A DNA stretch of 64,000 bases from assembly GCF_004795745.1 (NCBI RefSeq), contig NZ_SDGV01000002.1:1-64000 (forward strand). Direction: 5' to 3'. Numbering within the stretch: position 1 is the stretch's first letter; each line of letters opens with the position of its first letter. Source of the DNA: Vagococcus silagei (GTDB taxonomy: Bacteria; Bacillota; Bacilli; Lactobacillales; Vagococcaceae). This document shows, piece by piece, positions 45,823-54,386 of the stretch. The notes under the pieces were generated by a model. The model worked only from the letters and a program-made list of their open reading frames with translations, was not told the DNA's origin and ran no database searches. The position numbers were made by a program, and so were the translations under genes.

Positions 45823-47667
45823 TCACTCAAACATCGGATAGCTTCGTCCTTTTCCTGCAACTTGATCATATTGAATCACTTGGTAGGCTTCATATATTTC
45901 TTGTTCTTTCTTATTCAAAGAAACAGTCTGATGCCATTCATGATTTTGATAATATAATCCCTTTTCAAACGCTGGTAAAACAGATTGTAAATCCAACAAT
46001 AGTTCAGTAAAACCTGTTGCTTTTACACCATTTTGATGGGTCAATTGTGCTTGAAAATAGAACGGACTCATTAACTGATGTTGGGTTAATGCTAGTTCTT
46101 TGGTATTCATAATAAAATATTCTGATTGACGCAACGTTTCTTCATTATTACTTTTTTCAACCTGCTCCGGATAAAACGACGGTAGATGATCACCCCAAAA
46201 AACTAAGCTCACAGGTCTGTCCTTTTTTTCTAACTTTTTAATAAAGCGAGCTAATGATTTTGAGGTATAACTCAAATCTTGAGCATAGTTGTTTAAGCTA
46301 TCCGTATAATCGCCTAGGTCAGATTCAAAATCAGGATCTTGATATTTTTGATTATATGGCATATGCGTTTGCATTGTGACTAAATGAATAAATTGCGGCT
46401 CTTTCGTTTTGTTTAACAACATTAAAATTTCTTCAAATGCTGATTCATCAGAAATATAATCATTATTTTCAATTTTTTTCTGGTGTTTCATCTCTTTTTC
46501 GGAAATAAATTGATTAAAGCCTAAGACATCGTAAACTTGATTTCTTTTATACATCGATGTGTTATACGGATGAATAGCCGTTGTTTTATATCCTTGTTTA
46601 TTTAGGTTTGAAACAATTGAAGGAAATTTTTCTTTCTTCGGTAGCAACATGGTATAAGGTGTATTTAATTGTGGTTTTAGTTCCGCCATTGAAAAACCAG
46701 TAAGTGCTTCAAATTCGATATTGGCCGTGCCACCACCGTAACCTTGTGAAAGCATTTGACCACTGACCTGGCTTCTTTTTGCCACTTCGCGATATGCTTT
46801 TAACGGGTCCGGACTAACTTTTACCCCTTTTAACCGATTTGGATCAGAAAAACTTTCTGACATCACGTAAATAATATGTGGTTTTTCATCTAGGTTCTTC
46901 TTCTTATTTTTTTCCATTGCTAACGAGTTGTACTTATCGACAATTGTATCAACCTTTTTATTTGTATATCCCTCCGGTCGCTCCATCGGGTCAACTGCTA
47001 AATTATAGAGAAAGCCACCGACGAAACCGACATTATAATAATTCATTTTTTGGCTATATGGTATCCATAAGGCAGTTCTACTATAAGCTTTTTTAAATTG
47101 ATTATTTGGGCGATTAAATTGACCAACATAGAGTAAGCTTATCAGTGATAATACAGCAAAACTTGCTCTAACAACTAGCATAATACGATTTTGCTTTCGT
47201 GTTCGATAGAATGAATACCCTAGCAAACCAACTAGACTTAAACTGATAATAATAATAACGATCATTAATGGTAACCCTACAATATCCTTGAACATACTAA
47301 ATTCGAAAATCATTTTGACGTCTTCTGGATATAGAGGCTCCATGCGATATTTCATTTTATAGAAGTTGACAATTGGGGCAACGGTCATCACAATCAAATA
47401 GACTAAATTGCCATAAAGAAACGAACCTGAAAAGGTAATCAATAATAAATCTATTAACAATAATACAAAAGTTCCAAGTAAGAATTTTTCTGTATGCCAG
47501 CTTGTTATAAATTTATAGACCAATGAAAAAGAATAACCATTTTGACTAAGTTGAAAATGGACATGCGTCAAAAATACAATCACCATCGTGAAACAGACAC
47601 CCAAAACAAATTTGAGTTTTGGACGGCGTATTTTTTGTGCTTTTAATAAGTGTTTACTTTGTCTCAT
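45823..47667 (-). CDS. LTA synthase-family membrane sulfatase-like protein
   Basis: About five N-terminal TM segments (residues ~20-210) precede an extracellular alkaline-phosphatase-fold domain. Visible are IIYVMSESFSDP (metal Glu), the catalytic Thr in GGGTANIEFEALTG, HPYNTSMYKRN and FWGDHLPSFYPE. These fit LtaS-type phosphoglycerol transferases that polymerise lipoteichoic acid or modify other glycans. The most likely start is ATG 47667, 8 nt after the nadE stop; TTG 47697 inside nadE would add 10 residues. Which of several paralogues this is cannot be told. Confidence 0.85.
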   Translation of the reverse strand: MRQSKHLLKAQKIRRPKLKFVLGVCFTMVIVFLTHVHFQLSQNGYSFSLVYKFITSWHTEKFLLGTFVLLLIDLLLITFSGSFLYGNLVYLIVMTVAPIVNFYKMKYRMEPLYPEDVKMIFEFSMFKDIVGLPLMIVIIIISLSLVGLLGYSFYRTRKQNRIMLVVRASFAVLSLISLLYVGQFNRPNNQFKKAYSRTALWIPYSQKMNYYNVGFVGGFLYNLAVDPMERPEGYTNKKVDTIVDKYNSLAMEKNKKKNLDEKPHIIYVMSESFSDPNRLKGVKVSPDPLKAYREVAKRSQVSGQMLSQGYGGGTANIEFEALTGFSMAELKPQLNTPYTMLLPKKEKFPSIVSNLNKQGYKTTAIHPYNTSMYKRNQVYDVLGFNQFISEKEMKHQKKIENNDYISDESAFEEILMLLNKTKEPQFIHLVTMQTHMPYNQKYQDPDFESDLGDYTDSLNNYAQDLSYTSKSLARFIKKLEKKDRPVSLVFWGDHLPSFYPEQVEKSNNEETLRQSEYFIMNTKELALTQHQLMSPFYFQAQLTHQNGVKATGFTELLLDLQSVLPAFEKGLYYQNHEWHQTVSLNKKEQEIYEAYQVIQYDQVAGKGRSYPMFE

Positions 47668-47675
47668 CTGCTCAA

Positions 47676-48518
47676 TTAACTTTCTTGTTTTTTCCAAAAG
47701 GTGCTTGCAACAGTAATTGGCAAGTGACGCTTATGTTCTGATTTTTGGTACCACGATTCAATCGTTTGAGCATCTTTTTCATCAACCTCTAAGCCTTCTA
47801 AATAATTGTCAATTGCTTCATAAGAAACGCCTAAGGCACTCTCATCTGAAATCATCGGACGATTTTCTTCTAAATCTGCTGTTGGCACTTTTAAATATAA
47901 CGAAGGATCCGCTTCTAAATAGCTCAAAATTGAACGTCCTTGACGTTTCGTTAAACCTGACAGTGGCAAAATATCAGCAGCTCCATCTCCAAATTTGGTA
48001 TAAAAACCAGTGACACTTTCAGCAGCATGATCCGTTCCTATGACAGCACCATTCATCTCGCCAGCAATTGCATACTGAGCTATCATTCTAGCGCGTGCTT
48101 TAATATTGCCTTTGTTAAAGTCTGAAATCAGCATTGAACTTGATGTTTTTATTTCAGATACAAGTGCATCAACAGTCGTTTTGACATTGATGACTAATGA
48201 TTGATCTGGTTGAATAAAGTCCAAAGCTTTTAACGCGTCGTCTTCATCATTTTGCTTGCCATATGGTAAACGAATTGCGACAAACTGATACTCATTGTCG
48301 TTAAGTTCCATTCTTAATTCTTTAATTGCAAGCTGAGAAATCTTTCCAGCCAATGTAGAATCCTGGCCACCGCTAATACCTAAAACTAATGTTTTTATAA
48401 ATGGATAGGTTTGAATATATTCTTTTAAAAAATCGATTCTTGCGCGAAGCTCTGTCGCCGGATCAATGGTTGAATTAACGCCAAGTGCCTTAATGATTTC
48501 TTGTTGCAATACTCGCAT
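47676..48518 (-). CDS. nadE: NH3-dependent NAD+ synthetase
   Basis: From ATG 48518 (SD AAGGG) the protein has 280 residues with PP-loop [56 protein letters not shown] and [17 protein letters not shown]. It amidates nicotinate adenine dinucleotide. No glutaminase domain, hence ammonia-dependent. Preceded by the rpmE2 terminator. Confidence 0.96.
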   Translation of the reverse strand: MRVLQQEIIKALGVNSTIDPATELRARIDFLKEYIQTYPFIKTLVLGISGGQDSTLAGKISQLAIKELRMELNDNEYQFVAIRLPYGKQNDEDDALKALDFIQPDQSLVINVKTTVDALVSEIKTSSSMLISDFNKGNIKARARMIAQYAIAGEMNGAVIGTDHAAESVTGFYTKFGDGAADILPLSGLTKRQGRSILSYLEADPSLYLKVPTADLEENRPMISDESALGVSYEAIDNYLEGLEVDEKDAQTIESWYQKSEHKRHLPITVASTFWKKQES

Positions 48519-48555
48519 ATTAATCATCCCTTCATTTTTTGAAATTTATTTTAAA

Positions 48556-48586
48556 TAAAAAAGGCTCCTCTTGAAATAGAGAAGCC
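48556..48586 (-). terminator. Terminator of the murZ-rho-rpmE2 group
   Basis: Minus-strand arms GGCTTCTCTA/AGAGGAGCC with one bulge, followed by six T residues. Confidence 0.85.
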
Positions 48587-48598
48587 ATGAAACATTCA

Positions 48599-48862
48599 TT
48601 ATTTTGCAGCGTTTGTGTCTTTGAAACCGTATTTTTTGTTGAAACGATCCACACGTCCGTCTGCTTGAGTGAATTTTTGACGTCCAGTATAGAAAGGATG
48701 TGAGTCAGAAGAAATTTCCACACGAATTAATGGATATGTATTTCCGTCTTCCCATTCTACTGTTTCTTCAGAATTTTTAGTTGATCCTGATAAAAATTTA
48801 AAACCTGTTGTTGAGTCCATAAACACTGTTGGATGGTACTCTGGATGAATTCCTTGTTTCAT
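48599..48862 (-). CDS. rpmE2: 50S ribosomal protein L31 type B
   Basis: From ATG 48862 (SD AAAGGAGAG) the protein has 87 residues ([28 protein letters not shown]...[26 protein letters not shown]). It lacks the Cys pairs of zinc-binding type A L31, so it is the zinc-independent form. It follows rho as in most Firmicutes. In this window I see no Zur box in front of it. Confidence 0.97.
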   Translation of the reverse strand: MKQGIHPEYHPTVFMDSTTGFKFLSGSTKNSEETVEWEDGNTYPLIRVEISSDSHPFYTGRQKFTQADGRVDRFNKKYGFKDTNAAK

Positions 48863-48952
48863 TATTTTCTCTCCTTTGCCCTGAATCATTTGCTGAATCA
48901 GAGTTTAATTTTAACACTTTACATCTTATCATGAATTGTATCACTTAGCAAT

Positions 48953-50224
48953 TCATTTTTTAGAAAAAGATACATCTTTAAACGCTTTGAAAAAATCAGC
49001 ATTTGTTTTTGTTTTCTTCAAGAATTTTAACAATTGATTAGTCGTTTCAATTGCGTCACCACGCATATTTTTGCGGATTTTCCAAATCTCATCTAATTGA
49101 TCAGCTTTCATTAAAAGATCTTCTCGTCTCGTACCTGAACGTTTAATATCAATTGCAGGGAAGACACGTCTTTCTGATAGCTCTCTCGAAAGATGTAATT
49201 CCATATTTCCGGTTCCTTTAAATTCTTCATAAATCACGTCATCCATCCGGCTACCAGTATCAATTAAGGCCGTAGCTAAAATCGTTAAGCTACCCCCCTC
49301 TTCAATATTTCGAGCCGCACCGAAGAAACGTTTAGGTTTATAGAATGCAGCCGGATCAATCCCACCACTTAGTGTTCGACCACTTGGCGGAATCACTAAG
49401 TTATAAGCACGCGCAAGACGCGTAATACTATCCATTAAAATCACAACATCACGTTTATCTTCAACCAAACGTAAAGCGCGTTCTAAAACAAGTTCGGACA
49501 CTCGCGTATGATTTTCTGGTAATTGATCAAAAGTTGATGAAACCACTTCACCTTTAACACTTCTTTCAATATCTGTTACCTCTTCAGGACGTTCATCGAT
49601 TAACAACACAATTAATTCAACATCAGGATAGTTTTCACTAATCCCATTTGCGATTTCTTTAATGACGCTTGTTTTACCTGCTTTAGGTGGTGCGACAATT
49701 AAACCACGTTGACCAAACCCAACTGGCGCAACAATATCCATCATACGAGTTGCTAAACGGTTTTTGACTGTTTCTAATTGAATCGCCTCATCAGGATAAA
49801 GAGCTGTCAACGCAGGGAAATGAGGGCGTTCTTTGGCTTCCTCAGGGTTTTTCCCATTAACAGACTCTACGTGCATCAAGCCATAATAACGTTCTGTTTC
49901 TTTTGGAGGTCTAGCTTTACCAGAAACTTTATCACCATTTCGTAGTCCAAAGCGACGAATTTGCGAAGATGAAATATAGATATCTTCTTTACTCGACATA
50001 TAGTTAATTGGACGTAAAAAACCATAGCCTTCTTGAGAGACGATATCCAAGACGCCTTCCATCATGTAAAAGCCTTGTTTTTCAGCTTGTGCACGAATAA
50101 CGGCTAAGGATAACTCTTTTTTATTCATTTGACTATAATAGGGAATTTTAAATGTTTTGGCATAAGCATAGATATCTTTTAATGTTTTATTTTTTAATTC
50201 ACCCATTGTTAAATAATCGCTCAT
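48953..50224 (-). CDS. rho: Transcription termination factor Rho
   Basis: The 423-residue hexameric helicase has the Rho_N domain ([22 protein letters not shown]), a cold-shock RNA-binding domain ([16 protein letters not shown]), Walker A ([16 protein letters not shown]), Walker B ([16 protein letters not shown]) and the Q-loop/R-loop [11 protein letters not shown]. It ends untranslated transcripts. Located 17 bp behind murZ, conserved in Bacilli. Confidence 0.98.
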   Translation of the reverse strand: MSDYLTMGELKNKTLKDIYAYAKTFKIPYYSQMNKKELSLAVIRAQAEKQGFYMMEGVLDIVSQEGYGFLRPINYMSSKEDIYISSSQIRRFGLRNGDKVSGKARPPKETERYYGLMHVESVNGKNPEEAKERPHFPALTALYPDEAIQLETVKNRLATRMMDIVAPVGFGQRGLIVAPPKAGKTSVIKEIANGISENYPDVELIVLLIDERPEEVTDIERSVKGEVVSSTFDQLPENHTRVSELVLERALRLVEDKRDVVILMDSITRLARAYNLVIPPSGRTLSGGIDPAAFYKPKRFFGAARNIEEGGSLTILATALIDTGSRMDDVIYEEFKGTGNMELHLSRELSERRVFPAIDIKRSGTRREDLLMKADQLDEIWKIRKNMRGDAIETTNQLLKFLKKTKTNADFFKAFKDVSFSKK

Positions 50225-50241
50225 CTTTAGCCCTCTTTATC

Positions 50242-51507
50242 TTAATTTTCTTCCATTGCTACATCAGCTCCAAGAGCTGTTAATTTATCAATAATATGAT
50301 CATAGCCTCGTAAAATATTACCCACATTTGAAATTTTAGTCGTACCATTAGCCATGATTCCAGCAATCACTAAACAAGCGCCTGCGCGCAAGTCACTCGC
50401 TGTTACTTCACCACCTTCTAATTTTAAATCTTTCGAACCATTTAAAATAATCATATTGCCTTCAACACTAGCATCAGCACCCATTCTAACAAGTTCTGGA
50501 ATATGATTAATACGTTTTTCATAAATCGTATCAATCACCATACTTTTACCTGAAGCACATAATAGTAATGGCGTCATCGGTTGTTGTAAGTCCGTTGCAA
50601 AACCCGGATATGGAACTGTTGTTACATTTGTCGGTTTTAGTTCTGGACTAGGATGAACTGTAATCGTGTCTTCTTCAATGATCATATTAACACCCATCTC
50701 TTCTAATTTCGATAAGAAACTTTCAAGATGTTCATAAATGACATTTTTAACTTTTACGCCTTCACCATATGCTGCAGCTAATGATAAATACGTACCTGCT
50801 TCAATTCGGTCCGGAATCATCGCATGGCGACAACCATGTAATTCTTCAACACCATCAATTCTAATTTCATTAGTACCTGCACCTCGAACCTTGGCACCCA
50901 TATTATTTAATAATGTTGCCACATCAATGATTTCAGGTTCACGTGCCGCATTTTCAATCACAGTACGTCCCTTAGCTTTAACTGCTGCTAACATGACATT
51001 AATCGTCGCACCAATTGACACCATATCCATAAAGATACGCGTACCATGCAAACCTTCTTCTTTTGTACGTAAATATGTCGCACCATGTTCAGTTGTCACG
51101 CTCGCACCTAGGGATTCGAAACCTTTAATATGTAAATCAATTGGACGTGGACCTAAATAACAACCACCAGGCAATCCAACTACACCCTCACCAAATTTCG
51201 ATAATAAGGCACCCATAAAATAGTACGATGCTCTTAAACTATTAATTTTTCCACTTGGCATTGGAATTGATACCATTTCACGAGGATCAATTACCATGAC
51301 ATTGTCTTTAAAGGTGACTTTAACACCCATCATTTCTAGAATTTCTTTTAAAGAATGAACATCTTGAATATCAGGAACACCTTCCAAAGTCACTGGCGAA
51401 TCCGCCAAAATTGCAGCTGGAATTAAAGCAACAGCACTATTCTTTGCACCACTAATCGTTACTTCTCCTGTTAGTTTCTTACCGCCATTAATTATCATTC
51501 GTTTCAT
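50242..51507 (-). CDS. murZ: UDP-N-acetylglucosamine 1-carboxyvinyltransferase (MurA2/MurZ type)
   Basis: The 421-residue enzyme adds enolpyruvate to UDP-GlcNAc, the first committed step of peptidoglycan synthesis. [31 protein letters not shown] and [15 protein letters not shown], with the fosfomycin-target Cys, are intact. Its place in fba-murZ-rho-rpmE identifies the second Firmicutes paralogue (MurAB/MurZ). A terminator-like hairpin lies in its leader. Confidence 0.95.
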   Translation of the reverse strand: MKRMIINGGKKLTGEVTISGAKNSAVALIPAAILADSPVTLEGVPDIQDVHSLKEILEMMGVKVTFKDNVMVIDPREMVSIPMPSGKINSLRASYYFMGALLSKFGEGVVGLPGGCYLGPRPIDLHIKGFESLGASVTTEHGATYLRTKEEGLHGTRIFMDMVSIGATINVMLAAVKAKGRTVIENAAREPEIIDVATLLNNMGAKVRGAGTNEIRIDGVEELHGCRHAMIPDRIEAGTYLSLAAAYGEGVKVKNVIYEHLESFLSKLEEMGVNMIIEEDTITVHPSPELKPTNVTTVPYPGFATDLQQPMTPLLLCASGKSMVIDTIYEKRINHIPELVRMGADASVEGNMIILNGSKDLKLEGGEVTASDLRAGACLVIAGIMANGTTKISNVGNILRGYDHIIDKLTALGADVAMEEN

Positions 51508-51535
51508 TTTAATTTAATATCCTCACTTTACGCTT

Positions 51536-51565
51536 GAAAAAAGCTGCTTAAAAAATCAAGCAGCT
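51536..51565 (-). terminator. Terminator-like hairpin in the murZ-rho leader
   Basis: Minus-strand arms AGCTGCTT/AAGCAGCT around an 8-nt loop, followed by six T residues, located 28 bp upstream of murZ. The fba terminator is a separate hairpin further upstream (51652-51687), so this one may attenuate murZ-rho. Confidence 0.65.
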
Positions 51566-51651
51566 ACATTAGTTTTATATTTTTTTATATCAGTATAATT
51601 CTAGCATACAATGTACGATAAAAAAAGGGAAAGCGTACTATATCAGGTAAT

Positions 51652-51687
51652 AAAAAAAGGAATAAGTGCATTTGCACTTATCCCTTT
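51652..51687 (-). terminator. Terminator of fba
   Basis: Minus-strand arms AAAGGGATAAGTGCA/TGCACTTATTCCTTT (one mismatch, tiny loop), followed by seven T residues. Confidence 0.92.
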
Positions 51688-51705
51688 CTTTAATCAGGAG
51701 TTTAA

Positions 51706-52572
51706 TTAAGCTTTGTTTGTAGAACCAAACCACTCAATACGTTGTTTAACTAGGTCAACAACAGCTTGAGTACCAGGTGCTAAAATTTTACGAGGGTCAA
51801 ATCCTTTTCCTTCTAAGTCTTTGCCTTCTTCGATATATTTACGTGTAGCAGCTGCAAATACTTCTTGACATTCAGTGTTTACATTAATTTTAGAAACACC
51901 TAATGAGATTGCTTTTTGAACTTGGTCTAAAGGAATACCAGAACCACCATGTAATACTAATGGTTTACCATCAGTTACATCAGCAATTGCGCCTAAAGTT
52001 TCAAAACTTAGGCCAGTCCAGTTTTCTGGGTAAGAACCGTGAATGTTACCAATACCAGCTGCTAAGAAATCAATACCAGTATCTGACATAGCTTTACATT
52101 CAGCTGGATCTGCTAATTCACCAGAACCGATAACGCCGTCTTCTTCTCCACCAATACTACCAACTTCACACTCAACTGAAACGCCTTTAGCATGTGCTTT
52201 CGCAACAACTTCTTTAGCTTTTTCTAAGTTTTCGTCGAATGGTAAGTGAGAACCGTCGAACATTACAGAAGTATAACCAGTTTCGATACATTCTAATGCA
52301 TCTGCATATTCACCGTGATCTAAATGTAGAGCTACAGGAACAGTAATTCCCATTGAATCGATTAAGTTTTTAACGATTTCGTAACATACTTTGTAACCGC
52401 CCATATATTTGGCAGCTCCCATAGATGTTTGGATCATTACTGGAGCATTTGCTTCTTGAGCTCCTTGTAGAATAGCTTTTGTCCATTCTAAGTTGTTTGT
52501 GTTGAAAGCTCCTACTGCGTATTTACCTTCTCTAGCTTTTTTCAACATTTCTGTTGCTGATACTAATGCCAT
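51706..52572 (-). CDS. fba: Class II fructose-bisphosphate aldolase
   Basis: The 288-residue zinc enzyme has GAFNTNNLEWTKAIL, the zinc His pair in VALHLDHGEYADAL, GNIHGSYPENWTGL and VLHGGSGIP. It splits fructose 1,6-bisphosphate in glycolysis. Monocistronic: terminator at 51652-51687, strong SD AGGAGG. Next to murZ-rho as in Bacillus and Listeria. Confidence 0.97.
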   Translation of the reverse strand: MALVSATEMLKKAREGKYAVGAFNTNNLEWTKAILQGAQEANAPVMIQTSMGAAKYMGGYKVCYEIVKNLIDSMGITVPVALHLDHGEYADALECIETGYTSVMFDGSHLPFDENLEKAKEVVAKAHAKGVSVECEVGSIGGEEDGVIGSGELADPAECKAMSDTGIDFLAAGIGNIHGSYPENWTGLSFETLGAIADVTDGKPLVLHGGSGIPLDQVQKAISLGVSKINVNTECQEVFAAATRKYIEEGKDLEGKGFDPRKILAPGTQAVVDLVKQRIEWFGSTNKA

Positions 52573-52708
52573 AATTAAGTTCCTCCTAAATTTTGGATAT
52601 CAATTTGTTAAGCTACTAACTAACAAGCTTATTTTAACAGATTCTTGGTTAGTTTGCTAGCGAAATCACAATTTTCATGTATTTTTTCAGAAATTTTATT
52701 TAAACCTT

Positions 52709-54184
52709 TTAATACAAGCCAAATCCACCTTCGTTTGTATCAATATAGATGTTTTTAGTCTGTGTATAAGCACCTAAGATTTCTTTATGTGTTTCACGGC
52801 CGATACCAGATTTTTTGTAACCACCAAATGGTGAGCCAGCTGGAATTTGATTATAGGTATTAACCCATACTCTTCCTGTTTCAATTCCGCGACTTACTTT
52901 TAAGGCTGTGTTTAAGTTTTTAGTCCACACACCACCACCAAGACCGTAATCAGAATCATTTGCAAGTTGGATGACTTCATCTATTGTTTTAAATTTAATG
53001 ACAACTGCGACTGGTCCAAAGATTTCTTCTTGAGCAACAGTCATATCATTCGTAACATCTGTTAACAATGTTGGGGCAACATAACAGCCATCAGCAAGCG
53101 CACCTTCAATTTTTTTACCACCAGTTAAAATTGTTGCGCCTTCTTTACGGCCAATTTCAACAGCAGCTAAAATTTTGTCAACTTGACCTTGGTTAACTTG
53201 GGCACCCATTTGAGTATCATTTTTCCATGATTCACCCACAACAACTGCTTCAAATTTTTCTTTCAATGCGCCGACAAACTTGTCATAAATACCTTCTTGG
53301 ACAAAAATACGTGAGCCTGCACAACACACTTGGCCTTGGTTAAATAAGATACCTAATTGAGCACCCTCGACAGCTTTATCAAATGGCATATCATCAAAGA
53401 AGATATTTGCTGATTTTCCGCCAAGTTCTAATGTGGCTGGAATTAAGCGATCAGCTGCTGCCATTGCCACATTATGACCAATTTCAGTTGAACCTGTAAA
53501 GGCCAATTTATTGAAGCCTTCGTGATGTAACATGTATTCGCCTGATTTAGATCCTTTACCAGTGATCACGTTTAAAACGCCTTTCGGTAACATTGGACCA
53601 ATTAATTTTGTCATTTCTAATAAACTTAATGAAGTTGAAGATGATGGGTGAATGACAATTGTATTGCCTGCTGCTAAAGCTGGCGCTAATTTCCACGCTG
53701 CCATCAGAATTGGGAAGTTCCATGGAATAATTTGACCAATTACACCGATTGGTTCATGAATCACAATACTTAAAGTATTTTCATCAAAGGCTTGTGCTGA
53801 TCCTTCTTCACTACGGATAACACCAGCAAAATAGCGGAAATGATCGGCACAAAGTGGTACATCAATCGCCATTGTTTCACGGATTGGTTTACCATTATCC
53901 ATTGATTCAACCATTGCTAAGTGTTCCATATTTTCATCAATCACATCTGCGATTTTTAATAATAAATTGCTACGATCAACAATTGACATTTTCTTCCATT
54001 GAGGTAACGCGTCTTGTGCTGCCCTTACTGCGTCATCGACATCTTCATCAACCGCATCAACAAATTCTGCTAATTTTTGGTTATTACTTGGTGCATAACT
54101 TTCTAAGGTATTTGTTCCTTTTCCACTTGTCCATTCACCATTAATATATAATTCGTATTTATTGTCTAACTCGATAAACTCCAT
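52709..54184 (-). CDS. NAD(P)-dependent aldehyde dehydrogenase
   Basis: From ATG 54184 (SD AAGGAGG) it has 491 residues, a complete ALDH. It has PWNFPILMAAWKLAPALAAGNT, the cofactor loop FTGSTEIG, Glu in LELGGKSANIFFDD, catalytic Cys in FNQGQVCCAGSRIF and EIFGPVAVV. The C-terminal GGYKKSGIGRETHKEILGAYTQTKNIYID suggests the acetaldehyde-type ALDH group; the substrate is inferred only. A cre site overlaps its promoter. Confidence 0.9.
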   Translation of the reverse strand: MEFIELDNKYELYINGEWTSGKGTNTLESYAPSNNQKLAEFVDAVDEDVDDAVRAAQDALPQWKKMSIVDRSNLLLKIADVIDENMEHLAMVESMDNGKPIRETMAIDVPLCADHFRYFAGVIRSEEGSAQAFDENTLSIVIHEPIGVIGQIIPWNFPILMAAWKLAPALAAGNTIVIHPSSSTSLSLLEMTKLIGPMLPKGVLNVITGKGSKSGEYMLHHEGFNKLAFTGSTEIGHNVAMAAADRLIPATLELGGKSANIFFDDMPFDKAVEGAQLGILFNQGQVCCAGSRIFVQEGIYDKFVGALKEKFEAVVVGESWKNDTQMGAQVNQGQVDKILAAVEIGRKEGATILTGGKKIEGALADGCYVAPTLLTDVTNDMTVAQEEIFGPVAVVIKFKTIDEVIQLANDSDYGLGGGVWTKNLNTALKVSRGIETGRVWVNTYNQIPAGSPFGGYKKSGIGRETHKEILGAYTQTKNIYIDTNEGGFGLY

Positions 54185-54229
54185 CAATAAAGACCTCCTT
54201 GATATAAATATTTATTTGGTATAGTTAAA

Positions 54230-54257
54230 ATTGTAACCGTTTTAATTTTAAAGTCAA
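54230..54257 (-). promoter_or_regulatory. Aldehyde dehydrogenase promoter with overlapping cre site
   Basis: Minus-strand TTGACT (54252-54257), 16 bp, TACAAT (54230-54235). TTAAAACGGTTACA (54232-54245, minus) matches the CcpA consensus TGWAARCGNTWNCA at 13 of 14 positions and covers the -10, implying glucose repression. Confidence 0.7.
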
Positions 54258-54332
54258 GGTTATTCTTTGTGAAGATACGACACAATCTCAAAAAAAGTTC
54301 ATCAGTTGATTGCTACATCAAGCTTTAAAAAA

Positions 54333-54376
54333 TAAAAAAAGTTTGAAATAGGATCAGTATTTTCCTATTTCAAACT
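54333..54376 (-). terminator. Terminator of the GH3-GtrA-GH3 operon
   Basis: Minus-strand arms AAGTTTGAAATAGGA/TCCTATTTCAAACTT around an 8-nt loop, followed by seven T residues. Confidence 0.95.
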
Positions 54377-54386
54377 TAAATTTAAA

